DNA of 64,000 bases. It comes from Collybia mongolica. Its lineage: Eukaryota > Basidiomycota > Agaricomycetes > Agaricales > Clitocybaceae. This document shows positions 22,502 through 34,885 of this stretch, in pieces (the stretch's first letter is position 1; each line of letters begins with the position of its first letter). The position numbers and the translations under genes were made by a program. The notes below the pieces were generated by a model, which saw only the letters and a program-made list of their open reading frames with translations, searched no databases and was not told the DNA's origin. The stretch lies in contig JAAXNY010000001.1 in the NCBI GenBank assembly GCA_013420905.1, positions 3,844,001 to 3,908,000 of the forward strand, given 5' to 3'.

Positions 22502-24109
22502 CAGTGGCTCAAAAAACTGCCCCAATGTTTGTACATTTTTGAAAGATCAATATGGTATGAAGTGCTGACATAAGCAGGGGACCTGGGGTAATTATGTAAG
22601 ATACTATGACATCGTGGCTTTCCAATGGACCCTGGATCATGTGATTTGGATCAAAACCCATTAAGCTATAGGCCAAACAAAATGATTACTCATTGGGGCA
22701 GTTTTTTGACCCTCTATTAATTTTCTATCTAATACTTTGTATGACCACCTTTTGCCTTTATAACTGCTTGTATCCACCTGGGCATACTTTCTATCAGGTT
22801 TTGGCATACCTCTGGTGGAATTTCACCCCACTCTTCAGCCAATCTATCCCACAACTCATGTACTCCTTTGGGTGGTGTCGGATATTCTTTAAGACGGCGC
22901 TTGAGATGTTCCCAAAGGTGTTCTATTGGATTCATGTCAGGGGATTGGGCAGGCCAGCCAAGGACTTGAATGTTGTTGTCTTCAAACCACTGTGTGGCCA
23001 GTCCAGATGTGTGTTTGGGGTCGTTATCTTGCTGAAAGTAGCGCTCGCCATCCACCATTTCCAACTTCTCAAAACTTTCCTGAACTCCACTCTCCAAAAT
23101 TTCACAGTATTGAACCTTGTCCATGTTCCCCTGCACCTCTATGAGCTTTCCCACTCCATTCCACCCCATACAACCCCATACCATGAGGTTTCCTCCTCCT
23201 CCATGTTTGACAGTAGGTGATGTTGTTCTATCAGATGGTGGTTCTCCCCTTTGTTTCCAGACATAAACCTTTCCATCTGACCCAATCCTATTGATTTTGG
23301 TCTCATCTGTCCATAGAACCCTTTTCCAGTCCTCCACAGTCCAGCTTTCATGATATTTTGCAAACTGGAGACGCCGGATGCGATGGGCTCGTTTGAGAAG
23401 AGGAGCTTTCCTCTTTGTAGCAGCATAAAATTGATTTTCCTTGAGTGCATTTCTGACTGTCTGGGGTGTGACAGGATTGGGGATGATGCCATTGATGAAT
23501 TGGGTAGCCTGAACTGCATTATCAAGCTTCCCTGACTTGATTTGACGAATAATTGACTGTTTGTCACGAACAGACAGCTTGGAGGGGCGGCCACCAAGGT
23601 TGTTTTCTTTGTTTCCATCCACATCTTTGCTGATCCTACTGATGGTACCCTTCCCTAGACCAGTTTTCTCCTTGATTTGACGCTGAGAATAGCCCTCATT
23701 GAGGAGAGAAACAACAGTATTGTGCTGAGCAGTAGAAATGGCTTTCATGATGGTGGTAAGAGGTCAAGAAGATGATTGAACCAATTCCAACATGTCAAAT
23801 TGATACAAATAAAGTCACATGACATTGTTTATTCTTCCCACAGTCCATAATGTTCTTGCATTGGATCATAAATGCCAGAATAATGGAAAATAAGATAAGG
23901 GTCAAAAAACTGCCCCAATGAGTAGCCATTTTGTTTGGCTTATAGCTTAATGGATATTGATCCAAATCACATGATCCATGGTCCATTGGAAAGCCACGAT
24001 GTCATAGTATCTTACATAATTACCCCAGGTCCCCTGCTTATGTCAGCACTTCATACCATATTGATCTTTCAAAAATGTACAAACATTGGGGCAGTTTTTT
24101 GAGCCACTG
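22502..24109 (-). mobile_element. Apparently intact Tc1/mariner element, ~215-bp TIRs
   Basis: The terminal inverted repeats (about 22502-22718 and 23897-24109) are nearly identical and begin CAGTGGCTCAAAAAACTGCC. A TA target duplication flanks the element at 22500-22501 and 24110-24111. At 1608 bp with a single uninterrupted DD34E transposase ORF, it has the normal size and content of an autonomous Tc1 element. It sits inside the chromovirus, so it is the youngest insertion seen here. Related fragments occur at 6395-6779 and about 4959-4993. Confidence 0.95.
22729..23748 (-). CDS. Tc1-family DD34E transposase, 339 aa
   Basis: The N-terminus has a helix-turn-helix (MKAISTAQHNTVVSLLNEGY, SQRQIKEKTGLGKGTISRIS) followed by a GRPSK AT-hook-like linker and a second DNA-binding domain (residues ~60-115). 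The catalytic core has WTDETKINR (first Asp), FQQDNDPKHTS (second Asp) and SPDMNPIEHLWEHLKRR (Glu). There are exactly 34 residues between the second Asp and the Glu, the DD34E spacing of Tc1. The protein excises and reinserts the element at TA sites. No stop or frameshift interrupts it and the length is normal, so activity is plausible. The ATG at 23748 is also the start preserved in the truncated copy at 6395. Confidence 0.95.
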   Translation of the reverse strand: MKAISTAQHNTVVSLLNEGYSQRQIKEKTGLGKGTISRISKDVDGNKENNLGGRPSKLSVRDKQSIIRQIKSGKLDNAVQATQFINGIIPNPVTPQTVRNALKENQFYAATKRKAPLLKRAHRIRRLQFAKYHESWTVEDWKRVLWTDETKINRIGSDGKVYVWKQRGEPPSDRTTSPTVKHGGGGNLMVWGCMGWNGVGKLIEVQGNMDKVQYCEILESGVQESFEKLEMVDGERYFQQDNDPKHTSGLATQWFEDNNIQVLGWPAQSPDMNPIEHLWEHLKRRLKEYPTPPKGVHELWDRLAEEWGEIPPEVCQNLIESMPRWIQAVIKAKGGHTKY

Positions 24110-24111
24110 TA

Positions 24112-26487
24112 GTTCTCCAGCGACTCCGCGAACATAAACTGTACCTGCGACTGGACAAATGCGAATTCGAGAAGACCCGAATCGAGTATCTGGGGCTCAT
24201 TATCTCGGAGGGGCAGGCGGAGATGGACCCGGTCAAGGTTGCCGGAGTAGCGGAATGGCCAACGCCCATGAACAAGAAGCAAGTGCAGTCCTTCTTGGGC
24301 TTCACGAACTTCTATCAGCGGTTCATTCGCGACTTCTCCCATATTGCGCGGCCATTGTTTGATCTCACCGGTAAAGACGTGCCTTGGAAGTGGGGTGAGT
24401 CAGAGCAGGAGGCATTCAAAGGGTTGAAGGAAGCGGTGTCATCTAAACTGGTACTGATGTTCGCAGACGACAACCGGCCGTTTAGGGTGGAGGCAGATAG
24501 TTCGGATTTCGCGACCAGCGCAGTACTTTCGCAACTCAGCCCGGAGGACGACAAGTGGCACCCGATCGCGTTTTTGTCAAAGAGCCTCAACGCGGTCGAG
24601 CGGAACTACGAGATACACGACAAGGAAATGCTCGCCATCATTCGCGCACTCGAAGAATGGCGACACTTCTTTGAAGGCGCGCGACACGACTTCGAGATCT
24701 GGACAGACCACAAAAATCTAGAGTACTTCCGGACGTCCCAGAAGCTAAATCGGAGACAGGCCAGGTGGTCACTGTACCTCTCCCGATTCAACTTCTCGCT
24801 GCACCACAAGCCCGGACGAAGTATGGGTAAGCCAGACGCGCTATCTCGCCGAGCGGACCACAGCGATGGAAGTGAGGATAACCGCGATCTAGTCCTCCTC
24901 AAACCGGAGTTGTTCACAATCTGCGCGCTGGAAGGAATGGTCGTGGAAGGAGAGGAAAGGGACATTCTGCGGGATATTCGGAGAGGCAATCGCGAGGGAC
25001 ATCAGGAGGAAGCGGTGGTGAAGGCAGCGCAGGAGTTGAAGAAGTCCGCAGGAAAATCGGTTCGGAGCGCAGAGTGGAGGGAAGCGCAGGAGTTGCTGTA
25101 TTTCTGCGATCGCATCTACGTCCCAAAACACGCTGACCTTCACAGACGTATAGTTGCGCAACATCATGATTCGCGAATTGCGGGACACGCCGGAAGATGG
25201 AAGACGTTGGAACTCGTATCGCGCAATTACTGGTGGCCTCAAATGTCGCGCTACATCGGCGAATACTGCAAGACATGCAACCTCTGTCTCCGAACGAAGG
25301 CTCAGCGTCAACTTCCAAGCGGCGAACTTAAACTGCTGCCAATTCCGGAAGGTCGCTGGGACGTCGCAAGCGTGGATTTCATCGTGGAACTCCCCGAGTC
25401 GCAAGGGCATGATGCGATCATGGTAGTGGTGGACACGGTGGGTAAACGCGCGCACTTCATCCCAACCACGACGACAATTACCGCGCTTGGATCGGCGAGG
25501 CTTTACCTCCAGCATGTGTGGAAGTTGCACGGCTTACCGAAGGCTATGGTCTCCGACCGAGGGGTACAGTTCGTGGCGGAATTCACAAGGGAGTTATATC
25601 GCATGCTTGATATTAAACTCACAGCGTCTACGGCGTACCACCCACAGACAGATGGACAGACCGAGCGAGTGAACCAGGAACTGGAGCAGTATCTCTGGTT
25701 ATTCGTCAGCGAGCGACAGGACAACTGGGTCGACCTTTTACCGCTCGCCAAATTCCAGTACAATAACCATGTCCACTCCTCGACACAGCACTCGCCGTTC
25801 TTCCTGGACACCGGTCGACATCCACGCATGGGCTTCGAACCACAGACTGCACCATCCCGGCTGGAAACCGCGAACGAATTCCGCGACCGAATGAAGGACA
25901 CCCTCGAGGAAGCCCGCGCCGCATTAGCCAAAGCCAAGGACGAGATGGCGATGTACTACAATCGCCGCCGAAACCCAACACCTGACTACCAGGTTGGAGA
26001 CCGGATGTATTTGGATTCGCGCGACATTCGTATCACTCGACCGTCGCAGAAACTGGCTCACCGCTACATCGGGCCCTACCCCATCGAAGCCAAGGTTGGA
26101 TCGCACGCCTACCGCCTCAAACTTCCGCCGACGCTATCGCGCATCCACCCGGTCTTCCATGTTGTCAAACTCCTACCCGCGCCGCACAACCCAATACCCG
26201 GTAGAACGGTCACCGAAGTCCCTGAACCCACTCTCATAGACGGCGAGGTACATTATGAGGTTCAGGAGATCATGGACAGCCGGATTTACAGGAACAAGCT
26301 GCAGTACCTGGTCGCCTGGAAGGGCTACAGCTACGAACAGAACACCTGGGAACCCGCCGACAAGGTGAATGCGGACGAGTTGGTCGCCGAATTCTACAGA
26401 CGCAACCCCGGAGCACCGCGACTCGTACAATGCGTCCAATTCGCACAGATCCCGTTCCAACGCCGGCGTGAAGACACGCGAACCTAG
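24112..26487 (+). pseudogene. Chromovirus Pol: RT end, RNase H, integrase, chromodomain
   Basis: The frame is open from the Tc1 junction. It begins VLQRLREHKLYLRLDKCEF, which in Ty3 elements lies about 20 residues after the RT catalytic YLDD, so the active site is lost. RNase H follows (VEADSSDFATSAVLSQ, WTDHKNLEYF). The integrase has an HHCC zinc domain (...HRRIVAQHHDSR...CKTCNLC), the catalytic triad in VDFIVELPESQGHDA, MVSDRGVQFVAEF and YHPQTDGQTERVNQELEQYL, and a GPY/F module (YIGPYPIEAKVGSHAYRLK). The C-terminal chromodomain reads YEVQEIMDSRIYRNKLQYLV-AWKGYSYEQNTWEP. No internal stop occurs through 26487. Confidence 0.93.
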
Positions 26488-26498
26488 AAGGGGGGTAA

Positions 26499-26860
26499 TG
26501 TAAGGGGAACTCCATTTCCGCCTTACTTCGCCGATCTAGCCTTACTTCGCCGAATCTCAATTACATTCACTACATCGCACGTTCATTACCTACGCCCACA
26601 CGCACCCCCACTCTCTACTTCGCGCGCAGTTCGCCGCCGGACTTCGCACTTGTTCGGACTATCAAGGGCACGGTCACGTGACCTTCGCTAGCCCAACACG
26701 TGTCGTCGTACCGCACCGGGAACGTGTATTTAATATAGTACTAGGTATATAGCACACCCCCCCTGATGGAGGCTCCTCAGAGAATTCTCTTAGGATCCCC
26801 TCCACCAGCGTCGGCCCGCTCTACTAAGTTCGCGCGCACTCCGCCGGAGTTGCCCTTACA
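26499..26860 (+). repeat. 3' LTR of the chromovirus
   Basis: Identical in length to the 5' LTR with three substitutions. It follows the AGAAGGGGGG tract and is followed by the CCCTT duplication (26861-26865). Confidence 0.93.
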
Positions 26861-26865
26861 CCCTT

Positions 26866-27128
26866 TGTCCTTGGTCATGTTGTTTATTCTCCACCCCTTT
26901 ATCTTTCTCTTTATTAATGGTCTCTCTTTATTCTACATACATATATATACCTTACTTTACCATACAGGCACCCTCAGTTGATTATACACAGACTGAGAGT
27001 GGGCCACTTCTTTACTTACTGCTCAGACATTTACTTACTACTGTACATTAGCTTACCATGTTACATTACAGGTACAGTAATAATACAGTCAATTATACAC
27101 AGACTGAGGCTTACTGTGTTACATTACA
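26866..27128 (+). repeat. Remainder of copia 3' LTR (end uncertain)
   Basis: The AT-rich sequence after the second CCCTT continues the LTR begun at 21215. It contains two copies of CAATTATACACAGACTGAG-like sequence (about 26977 and 27090) and two of GTTACATTACA (about 27060 and 27118). The true CA end could be at about 27070 or 27128. The 5' LTR is not in the window, so it cannot be fixed. Confidence 0.5.
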
Positions 27129-27165
27129 GACCAACTGAGTTAAATTTTAACATGTGGAGCCACTG

Positions 27166-28390
27166 TCACAAAAGGAAATGCCCTTGTAAAAGGAACTTAA
27201 TGATCAAGTTGAATCTGAGCAAAGGGACTGCCTTGTGAATTTTGAAGCAAAGGTCAAGTTCATTGAAGGAATGCTTGGATGCTGATGGAAGGCAGTGATC
27301 TGCAAGTCCTCTAGTACAAAGTATGACTATTACCTCTAAGGCATATGCATCCCAATTTAATTGAACACCTTTCATAATGTCTCTCCATGCTGTCAACTTG
27401 AAAGAATACCATAAAGAGAAGGTAGACTTGAAGTTATCATTATGATGCTTTTTGAATTCAATGGCATAATTCATAGCTCCAGACTGATTGTCTTCTGATA
27501 TCAGCACTGAGAGATATTGTAAAGCCTTCAAAAAAATATGGATGCCTCAAGAAAGCATAGAGGTGTGAGACATGAAGAAATGTCATCTGAACCCCACAAT
27601 GTGATTGTTTTTTGTAAGTCTAGAAGTTGGATTTTTTCCCCAGCCCTATCATCAGTACCCCAAGGCCAAGAGAGTTTCATGTGGACATCTTGAGGTTAGT
27701 GATTGACAATCTTGAGATGGTCATTGGTGAAAAAATCAAGAAGAGGGGGACATTTGTTGACAATGCCTGAAAGATAGGCAGTGGGAACAACAATGCTTTT
27801 GCCATCACACACTCAAGGGTGTTAGCTATGTGTAGAGTCCCAAGAAGCTTCAATCAGGTTTCAGGTCTGATTCCTTTTCTTTCTCCTTCTCAACCTGTTT
27901 AGCCAACTCAGCTACACATTTTGAGCTTGCATGTTTAGCCATGATCTTCTAAATTAAAGATATAGGAAGGGGGTTTAGTACTTCACTATCAACTAGTTCT
28001 TGTAGTTCTTCTGGTGAGTATCAGGAAGGATGGAGGAGGGGAGGACCAACATCTACATCCCTTGGACAGGGAGTTGGAGTCAATTTTATGATAGTTGTCT
28101 GCAAGATGCTTTCATTGTTGAATTTCTCAACTTCAAAGTTTTTGGTGATGCTAGATTCCCAATTAATGACCTCTAAGAAAGGCCCAAAATCAAACCTATC
28201 AGGAACAGGACCAACAATACCAGCATTTTTAAGTTTTCAGTGTTGGATTGGGTTAAGTTGAGTTGGCAACATTTTATTGACACAGAATAGGATAAGTGTG
28301 GCAAGTGAGAAGAATGTCTCATATGCTGTGCATGCCAGTGCCACAAGTGGACAAGGCTGAGCCAGCTAAGAATCTCAATGCTCATGGGGC
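27166..28390 (-). pseudogene. Decayed repeat-associated gene, family unknown
   Basis: The longest open piece (27531-27166) reads like a folded protein (LTAWRDIMKGVQLNWDAYA, SASKHSFNELDLCFKI). Further fragments lie upstream in other frames, including a helical Lys/Glu block (HASSKCVAELAKQVEKEKEK) near 27900 and a YSPEELQEL motif near 28020. At least four frame breaks separate them. The style resembles multicopy hypothetical proteins that travel with transposons in Agaricomycetes; I cannot assign a family. Confidence 0.4.
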
Positions 28391-28399
28391 ATGCCTGCC

Positions 28400-29340
28400 T
28401 TATTTACCACTTGGGCTAGCTGTTCGCAAGCTTACATAGCCTCAGCTCACAATAAATCACAAGTCCCGAAACAAATCTATGTGACATGTGACTGGTTGAC
28501 CAACCACCCCGATCTTAGTAAGTAAGCACCGAGTGTCACAGCCCACTCACTAGTCACTAGTCACTACTCACTCATCATACATCATAATCAATATCAACAA
28601 CTTCAGGCTGCTAATAGTAGCAGACCGCCTACATTTAGATGTATAACAACTTTTCCAGGCCGTGATTACCATCTTTTCATATAACAACTACAGAACTCGC
28701 GCCTAACTGTCAATGTTCAGCTTCCAGTCTGAACCGTATTCCTCAGCACCTCCCAGCACCTCATGCACCTTTGATACATAAACCCTACCGGAATTCCACT
28801 GTTTTAACACGTACGGGCCCGCATAAATACAAAATTGCCGCAGGAAACACCATCCGCTTATCATGATTCCATCGCTATCCGAAATCTCGCTGGCCCAGGT
28901 CCATCACAATCAGTAATCAATGATCGATGATCCCGTGTCCCGCGGTTGTTGCTAATATGGACTATCGTACACTGAATAAATTTAGCTGTTTCCTAATACC
29001 CATCGCTCGGTATTTTCCGCTGACAGACATATGCCGCACTCCTTGTTTCAGCCTTTTTTTACACTCGATATTAACGACGGATTTCTCGTCCCTTTGAAAC
29101 TATCCCCTCTCCCCCTCTGAAGGCACACTGTCGTTTACTCGACCCTGCCGAGATGAATCAAAACATTGAAGCTCCAAGTTTAGGATTAAGGCTTGTAGAA
29201 CCTCTCAGGTATATTGCAGGTATGACTCGGAACATCTTCACTTGAAAAAGGTCCGTTCCAACGTAGCGTTGCGGTCTTCTAGCGGCAGGAGTTATAGTAC
29301 GCGAAGCCATTGACCTCTCGAAATTATCCTTCGCCAAACC
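28400..29340. other. Boundary between repeat island and gene-dense DNA; no clear gene
   Basis: Base composition becomes more even from about 28.5 kb, and repeats seen to the left do not recur to the right. A CT-rich tract (29095-29122) precedes an ATG at 29153 (MNQNIEAPSLGLRLVEPLR) that may be the first exon of the next gene. I could not join it in frame by canonical splicing. Confidence 0.35.
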
Positions 29341-29349
29341 CTTACACAG

Positions 29350-30620
29350 ATGCTGTTATATGATCATGTTTTGACGTTTGATCAAGAAGTGCGCTACGTG
29401 TGGAGAGCCAAATGGACGGCACCTAAGGTCCTATTCCTCCTTGTCCGATATGTTGTCCCTTGTGCAGTTATTCTTACTACATACCGTAAGCGGGTTTCGC
29501 TAATTATTCTCTTAATCGTCCTGAACTACATGAAAGAACTTGGGGGAATATCTCACAAGGACATATCACTCGCAGTAAGTCGTCGCCGTTTGATCGAGGT
29601 AGACTATGACTTATGCCGTCATAGTTGTAGGTATTTCCCCTATGAAAGAACTATCCCTGATTTATTTCACCAGCTGCAAGAAATGGTTTGGTGCCACAGT
29701 AAGGCCATATAATTTGTACTGATATGAGGGTACTGATAGTGTAAAAATTTAGTCACTTATGTGCTTGATCACCACTGGCCCCGGTCACTGTACGTCCTCC
29801 TAACCCTTCCAACGCCTGTTTACTAATCATAAACAGTCCTTGTAATGTTGTGGTCTTGGGTATTATGCGAACGAAATCGGCATATTATGCTAGGGATGCT
29901 CAGTCTCTTTGTAGCAGCGCAACTGTTCTCAATTGGGTTTTGTATTTTTAGCGTGGTTCAGACTTCACGTGAGTTTCCAACCAAGTGCCAACGAGTACAG
30001 AGGCTGAGTACAGTGATGTAGACCTTATAGAAATAACCAGACCCCTAAACTTTTGTTTGCTAAAAGGGCGGGGCGTTCTTCCGTACCTCTTTATACCTGG
30101 GGTACGTTGTTCGTCCAACGCTTAGCGATCCCAAGCTTATGTTTCTGGAGTTGATTTGCGAAGGCATAGGCCTAATAACCGTATTCTGGATTTGTCTTGA
30201 GCGTCCACGAAAGGAGCACATCAACTTAATTGACACCCACTCTGAAGATGGGGCTACGTATGTTGTAGTAAGTCTGTCATTTTTTTAATCAAGTGTTGGT
30301 ATCTCACATATGGTCACATCCCTAGATCCTTTTCGGTGCGAACTACCATGCCACTTCAGTAGTGTAGCCCACTAAATCTTGCAATAGCGATGCAACTTGC
30401 TAATTTACTCATAACCCTTCATGTACCAGTAAGTTTGATTAACCCAATCTCATCTTAGCTTCCCTCTCACGCCCTTCTGGCCAGTCGCACCTTATTTTCT
30501 TTTGCATGTCGTACGTCAGCGTGACGGTAGATCTACTAATTTGGCTTACTATTGAACCCCTGCAGCTTTACGTGGTCCGTAACAAACATTACAATAACGC
30601 GGATGATCTTAAATCTACGT
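29350..30620 (+). CDS. DUF6533-family membrane protein, multi-exon, possibly decayed
   Basis: The first clear block (29350-29490) reads MLLYDHVLTFDQEVRYVWRA then KVLFLLVRYVVPCAVIL, the signature of the DUF6533 domain found in lineage-expanded seven-helix proteins of Agaricomycetes. Further membrane-like blocks follow in separate exons: about 29840-29970 (LWSWVLCERNRHIMLGML...), about 30100-30270 (MFLELICEGIGLITVFWICL, then ERPRKEHINLIDTH) and about 30505-30580 (VDLLIWLTIEPLQLY). Exon joints were not all resolved, and the candidate start exon at 29153 does not splice in phase, so a pseudogene cannot be excluded. No biochemical function is established for the family. Confidence 0.55.
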
Positions 30621-30624
30621 AAGC

Positions 30625-32340
30625 ACGCACTTGACAGGCGGGCGTTGGTGCAGTCCGTCTCATGCGAAGCAGTGGGCCCGCGCGTGCACTTTGCTGATCA
30701 GTAGGGTGCGTCGTCAAAGAGTAGAACTCACACAATTGTACAAGGCACAGAGATCATTACAATCGCATTCGAACGTGCTATGACAAATTACCCTATGGGC
30801 TTTAGTCATATATTTATACAAGGTAGATAATATTTGTTATTACCACCCACTCACTGCACACATCTGCCTGGCGAGACTCATGAGCCTCGAACCAACACTA
30901 CCATGAATAAAATGTACAAATCACGAACAGGGAATAATTTATATCTTCCACTGGTGAGCAAAGCCTGAGCACTGTGGGGCTGATAAGGAAAAGGACTGAG
31001 GCGAGAAGACGGAAATGAGTGTAGGTGATGCAACTCCAGCAGAGATGAGCAGGGGCAGAGATTTCGCATTTGTATTTGTCTGGCCAATCATATCCACTGG
31101 GCAGACAGGATTCATCGAGTGATATGTGGTTATCGTGGGACGAATGAGATCCAGGGGAGGTCCGGACGCAGAAACAATAATCAACCACCAGCCCCGTCCG
31201 CGACTCATGGAGGTCGCGATTCCCCAAGAACTGGCATCCAAGGCCCAAGTAATAGCAACGAATTCCGGGGACGAAGGGTAGTTTGAAGTTCATGATTTCA
31301 ATGCTGGGGGGGGGGGGGGGGGGCTATTATGGTAGCTAGAGTAGCCTCAATGCAAAACCAGAGGCTTGTCAGTCCTAGTAACATGCCACCCGTGTGCTCC
31401 CACCATTCACGTAAGTGCCAATAACAGTAGTCTTCACCTCGTAGCTATTACCCAGAGCACTCCAAAGGCAGGTTGGAAAGCAAGAGGTCCAATCATCGTG
31501 CTGTATCTCACGCCTCAGTAGCACCCCCCTTCCTCAGTAGTGCATGCGCGACTCTTTTTGGTCTCGAATATCGACCACTTCGCTCCCACATCTGTTGCGA
31601 CCAGGCTTTCCGCTTCTTCGGTGGTGAGTGCACAGTGGCCCTCTAATCATAGTTTATGTAAAAACTCGGGAGGCTTGAGAAGTTTGGGGGCACATGAGCG
31701 GATTTTATATCAACGACCTCTTCTCCCCCGAATATGTAGGCCGTAGAAACATAAGTCGACAGCTAACAACTAAAAAATGCTTAGTATGATCAACAGTACT
31801 AAGATAGACTTTAACAAACCTAAATATGGTAGACAAATGCAGGTCCAGAGGAGAATCAAGAGCATTGCCAAGAGACCGGGAAGTTCAAGGAAAGTGACTA
31901 TCATATCTGAGGCAGGTATGCATAGTGAACCATCAAGGGGAGCAGCAGTGGTAGATTGGGGATTTTTAGTCTCCCCACTGGGCTATATTCTGAGTGATCC
32001 AAACATGTCAACGCTTCAAATTCTTTGACACGTGACTTTCCTTCCCAGATCCGAGGAAGGGCGAGAACAGTCAACCTGTTCGGCCTGTATTAATACGCCC
32101 CAAACGTCGATATTGATATCGTAAACTTGATTAAGTGCGTCCGAATTGATTGTAACCCAGGCCTCAATGTAACGAGCAATGTTTAGCGTGATCGAATGGC
32201 TTTTGAAAGGCGATGCAAGACTACGTATGAATCATGTCATGAATATAATGTAAATAACCATGATTGAGGCGCATGGGGGAATAGAGGACACTCCAAATCT
32301 CAGAAAATGGGAAATAACAAAGGTGGTATGGCAGGCCTTC
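30625..32340. other. No gene confidently seen
   Basis: Frames such as 31293-30898 (minus) and 31540-31746 (plus) have no recognisable domains. An 18-nt G homopolymer lies at 31306-31323. The last 300 bp would include the 3' UTR and downstream region of cdk1. Confidence 0.4.
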
Positions 32341-32343
32341 CCC

Positions 32344-34057
<1,714 letters not shown>

Positions 34058-34885
34058 AAGTGTGCGAATTCGACAGGTGACGATTTGAGAGAAGGTTTCT
34101 TGTGAGCGGTCGTAAAGGAAGAGTCGATTGCCTAAAGTAGTGGAAGACCAGACGATAAAAGATGGACTCGGTCGTGAAGAGATTGACAATGATGCGGATG
34201 CCCGGGCCAAACCAAGTTTGTTTATCTGCGTTCTATGCTTGTAGGTGACTACAAACAAGAAATTATTGAGATGCTTTAGTTGATAACAGGTTCCGCCAAA
34301 AACCACCACATACGATGTAAAGCGGGAAAGGGCAAGATCAAAACCGGACCGAAGTGTGAAACGTTGAAAGAGCGAGGTGGAGACTGAAAAAATACGTTCA
34401 AAGCCCAGTGTTTTGTATGAAAGCTAAGCACAGCCACCGCCGCCTTTACAGTTCCGTGCCTCATTGCATTTGATTTGGCGGTGGCACGTTGCATTCATGC
34501 TGGATCTCTTATGTCACTAACATTTAACCTATTTTACGATGCTGACATCCGTACGTATCAATTGCATGTTGAGATCGTTATCGTCCAGGCCGCACGCCAT
34601 TACGAGTATGTGGAGGCTGAATAGGTTTACGTCATGTTGGAGGTTGGATACCGGCAAACCACAGCAATCTTCTATTTATGACATGACATCGCCTCAACAA
34701 CGATGCCACTAAAAACAAAAGGGCTTGAAGCATCAAATGATGATATTCGTCGCCGAAAGTGCGGGGCAGAAGAGGCCCCTATCTGGCTTTATACATATCA
34801 GGTCAGTAAGTCACTACCTCCGAACTTCCCCAGAACTAGTAAGATATGTTTCGTGCCGACCTCACTGACAAGGGCGGAGGTAGTT

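Larger units (their letters stand above)
21249..26860 (+). mobile_element. Young Ty3/gypsy chromovirus with 362-bp LTRs, internally deleted
   Basis: The two LTRs (21249-21610 and 26499-26860; TGTAAGGGG...GCCCTTACA) differ at three positions in 362 bp. A perfect 5-bp target duplication CCCTT flanks the element. A purine tract (AGAAGGGGGG) precedes the 3' LTR. The coding order gag - (gap) - RT end - RNase H - integrase - chromodomain identifies a chromovirus. A Tc1 element occupies the gap, and the gag C-terminus, protease and most of the reverse transcriptase are absent. The very similar LTRs imply recent insertion. The chromodomain would direct integration to particular chromatin. Confidence 0.95.

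Noticed and set aside
22693..23220. Plus-strand ORF of 175 codons
   Set aside because: It is antisense to the intact DD34E transposase and has no domain of its own.
24043..24342. Minus-strand ORF across the Tc1 right end
   Set aside because: It reads through the inverted terminus into the chromovirus on the wrong strand; a shadow of the nested insertion.
31306..31323. 18-nt G homopolymer as a functional G-quadruplex or telomere-like site
   Set aside because: Isolated homopolymer without telomere-type repeats; more likely slippage or assembly uncertainty.
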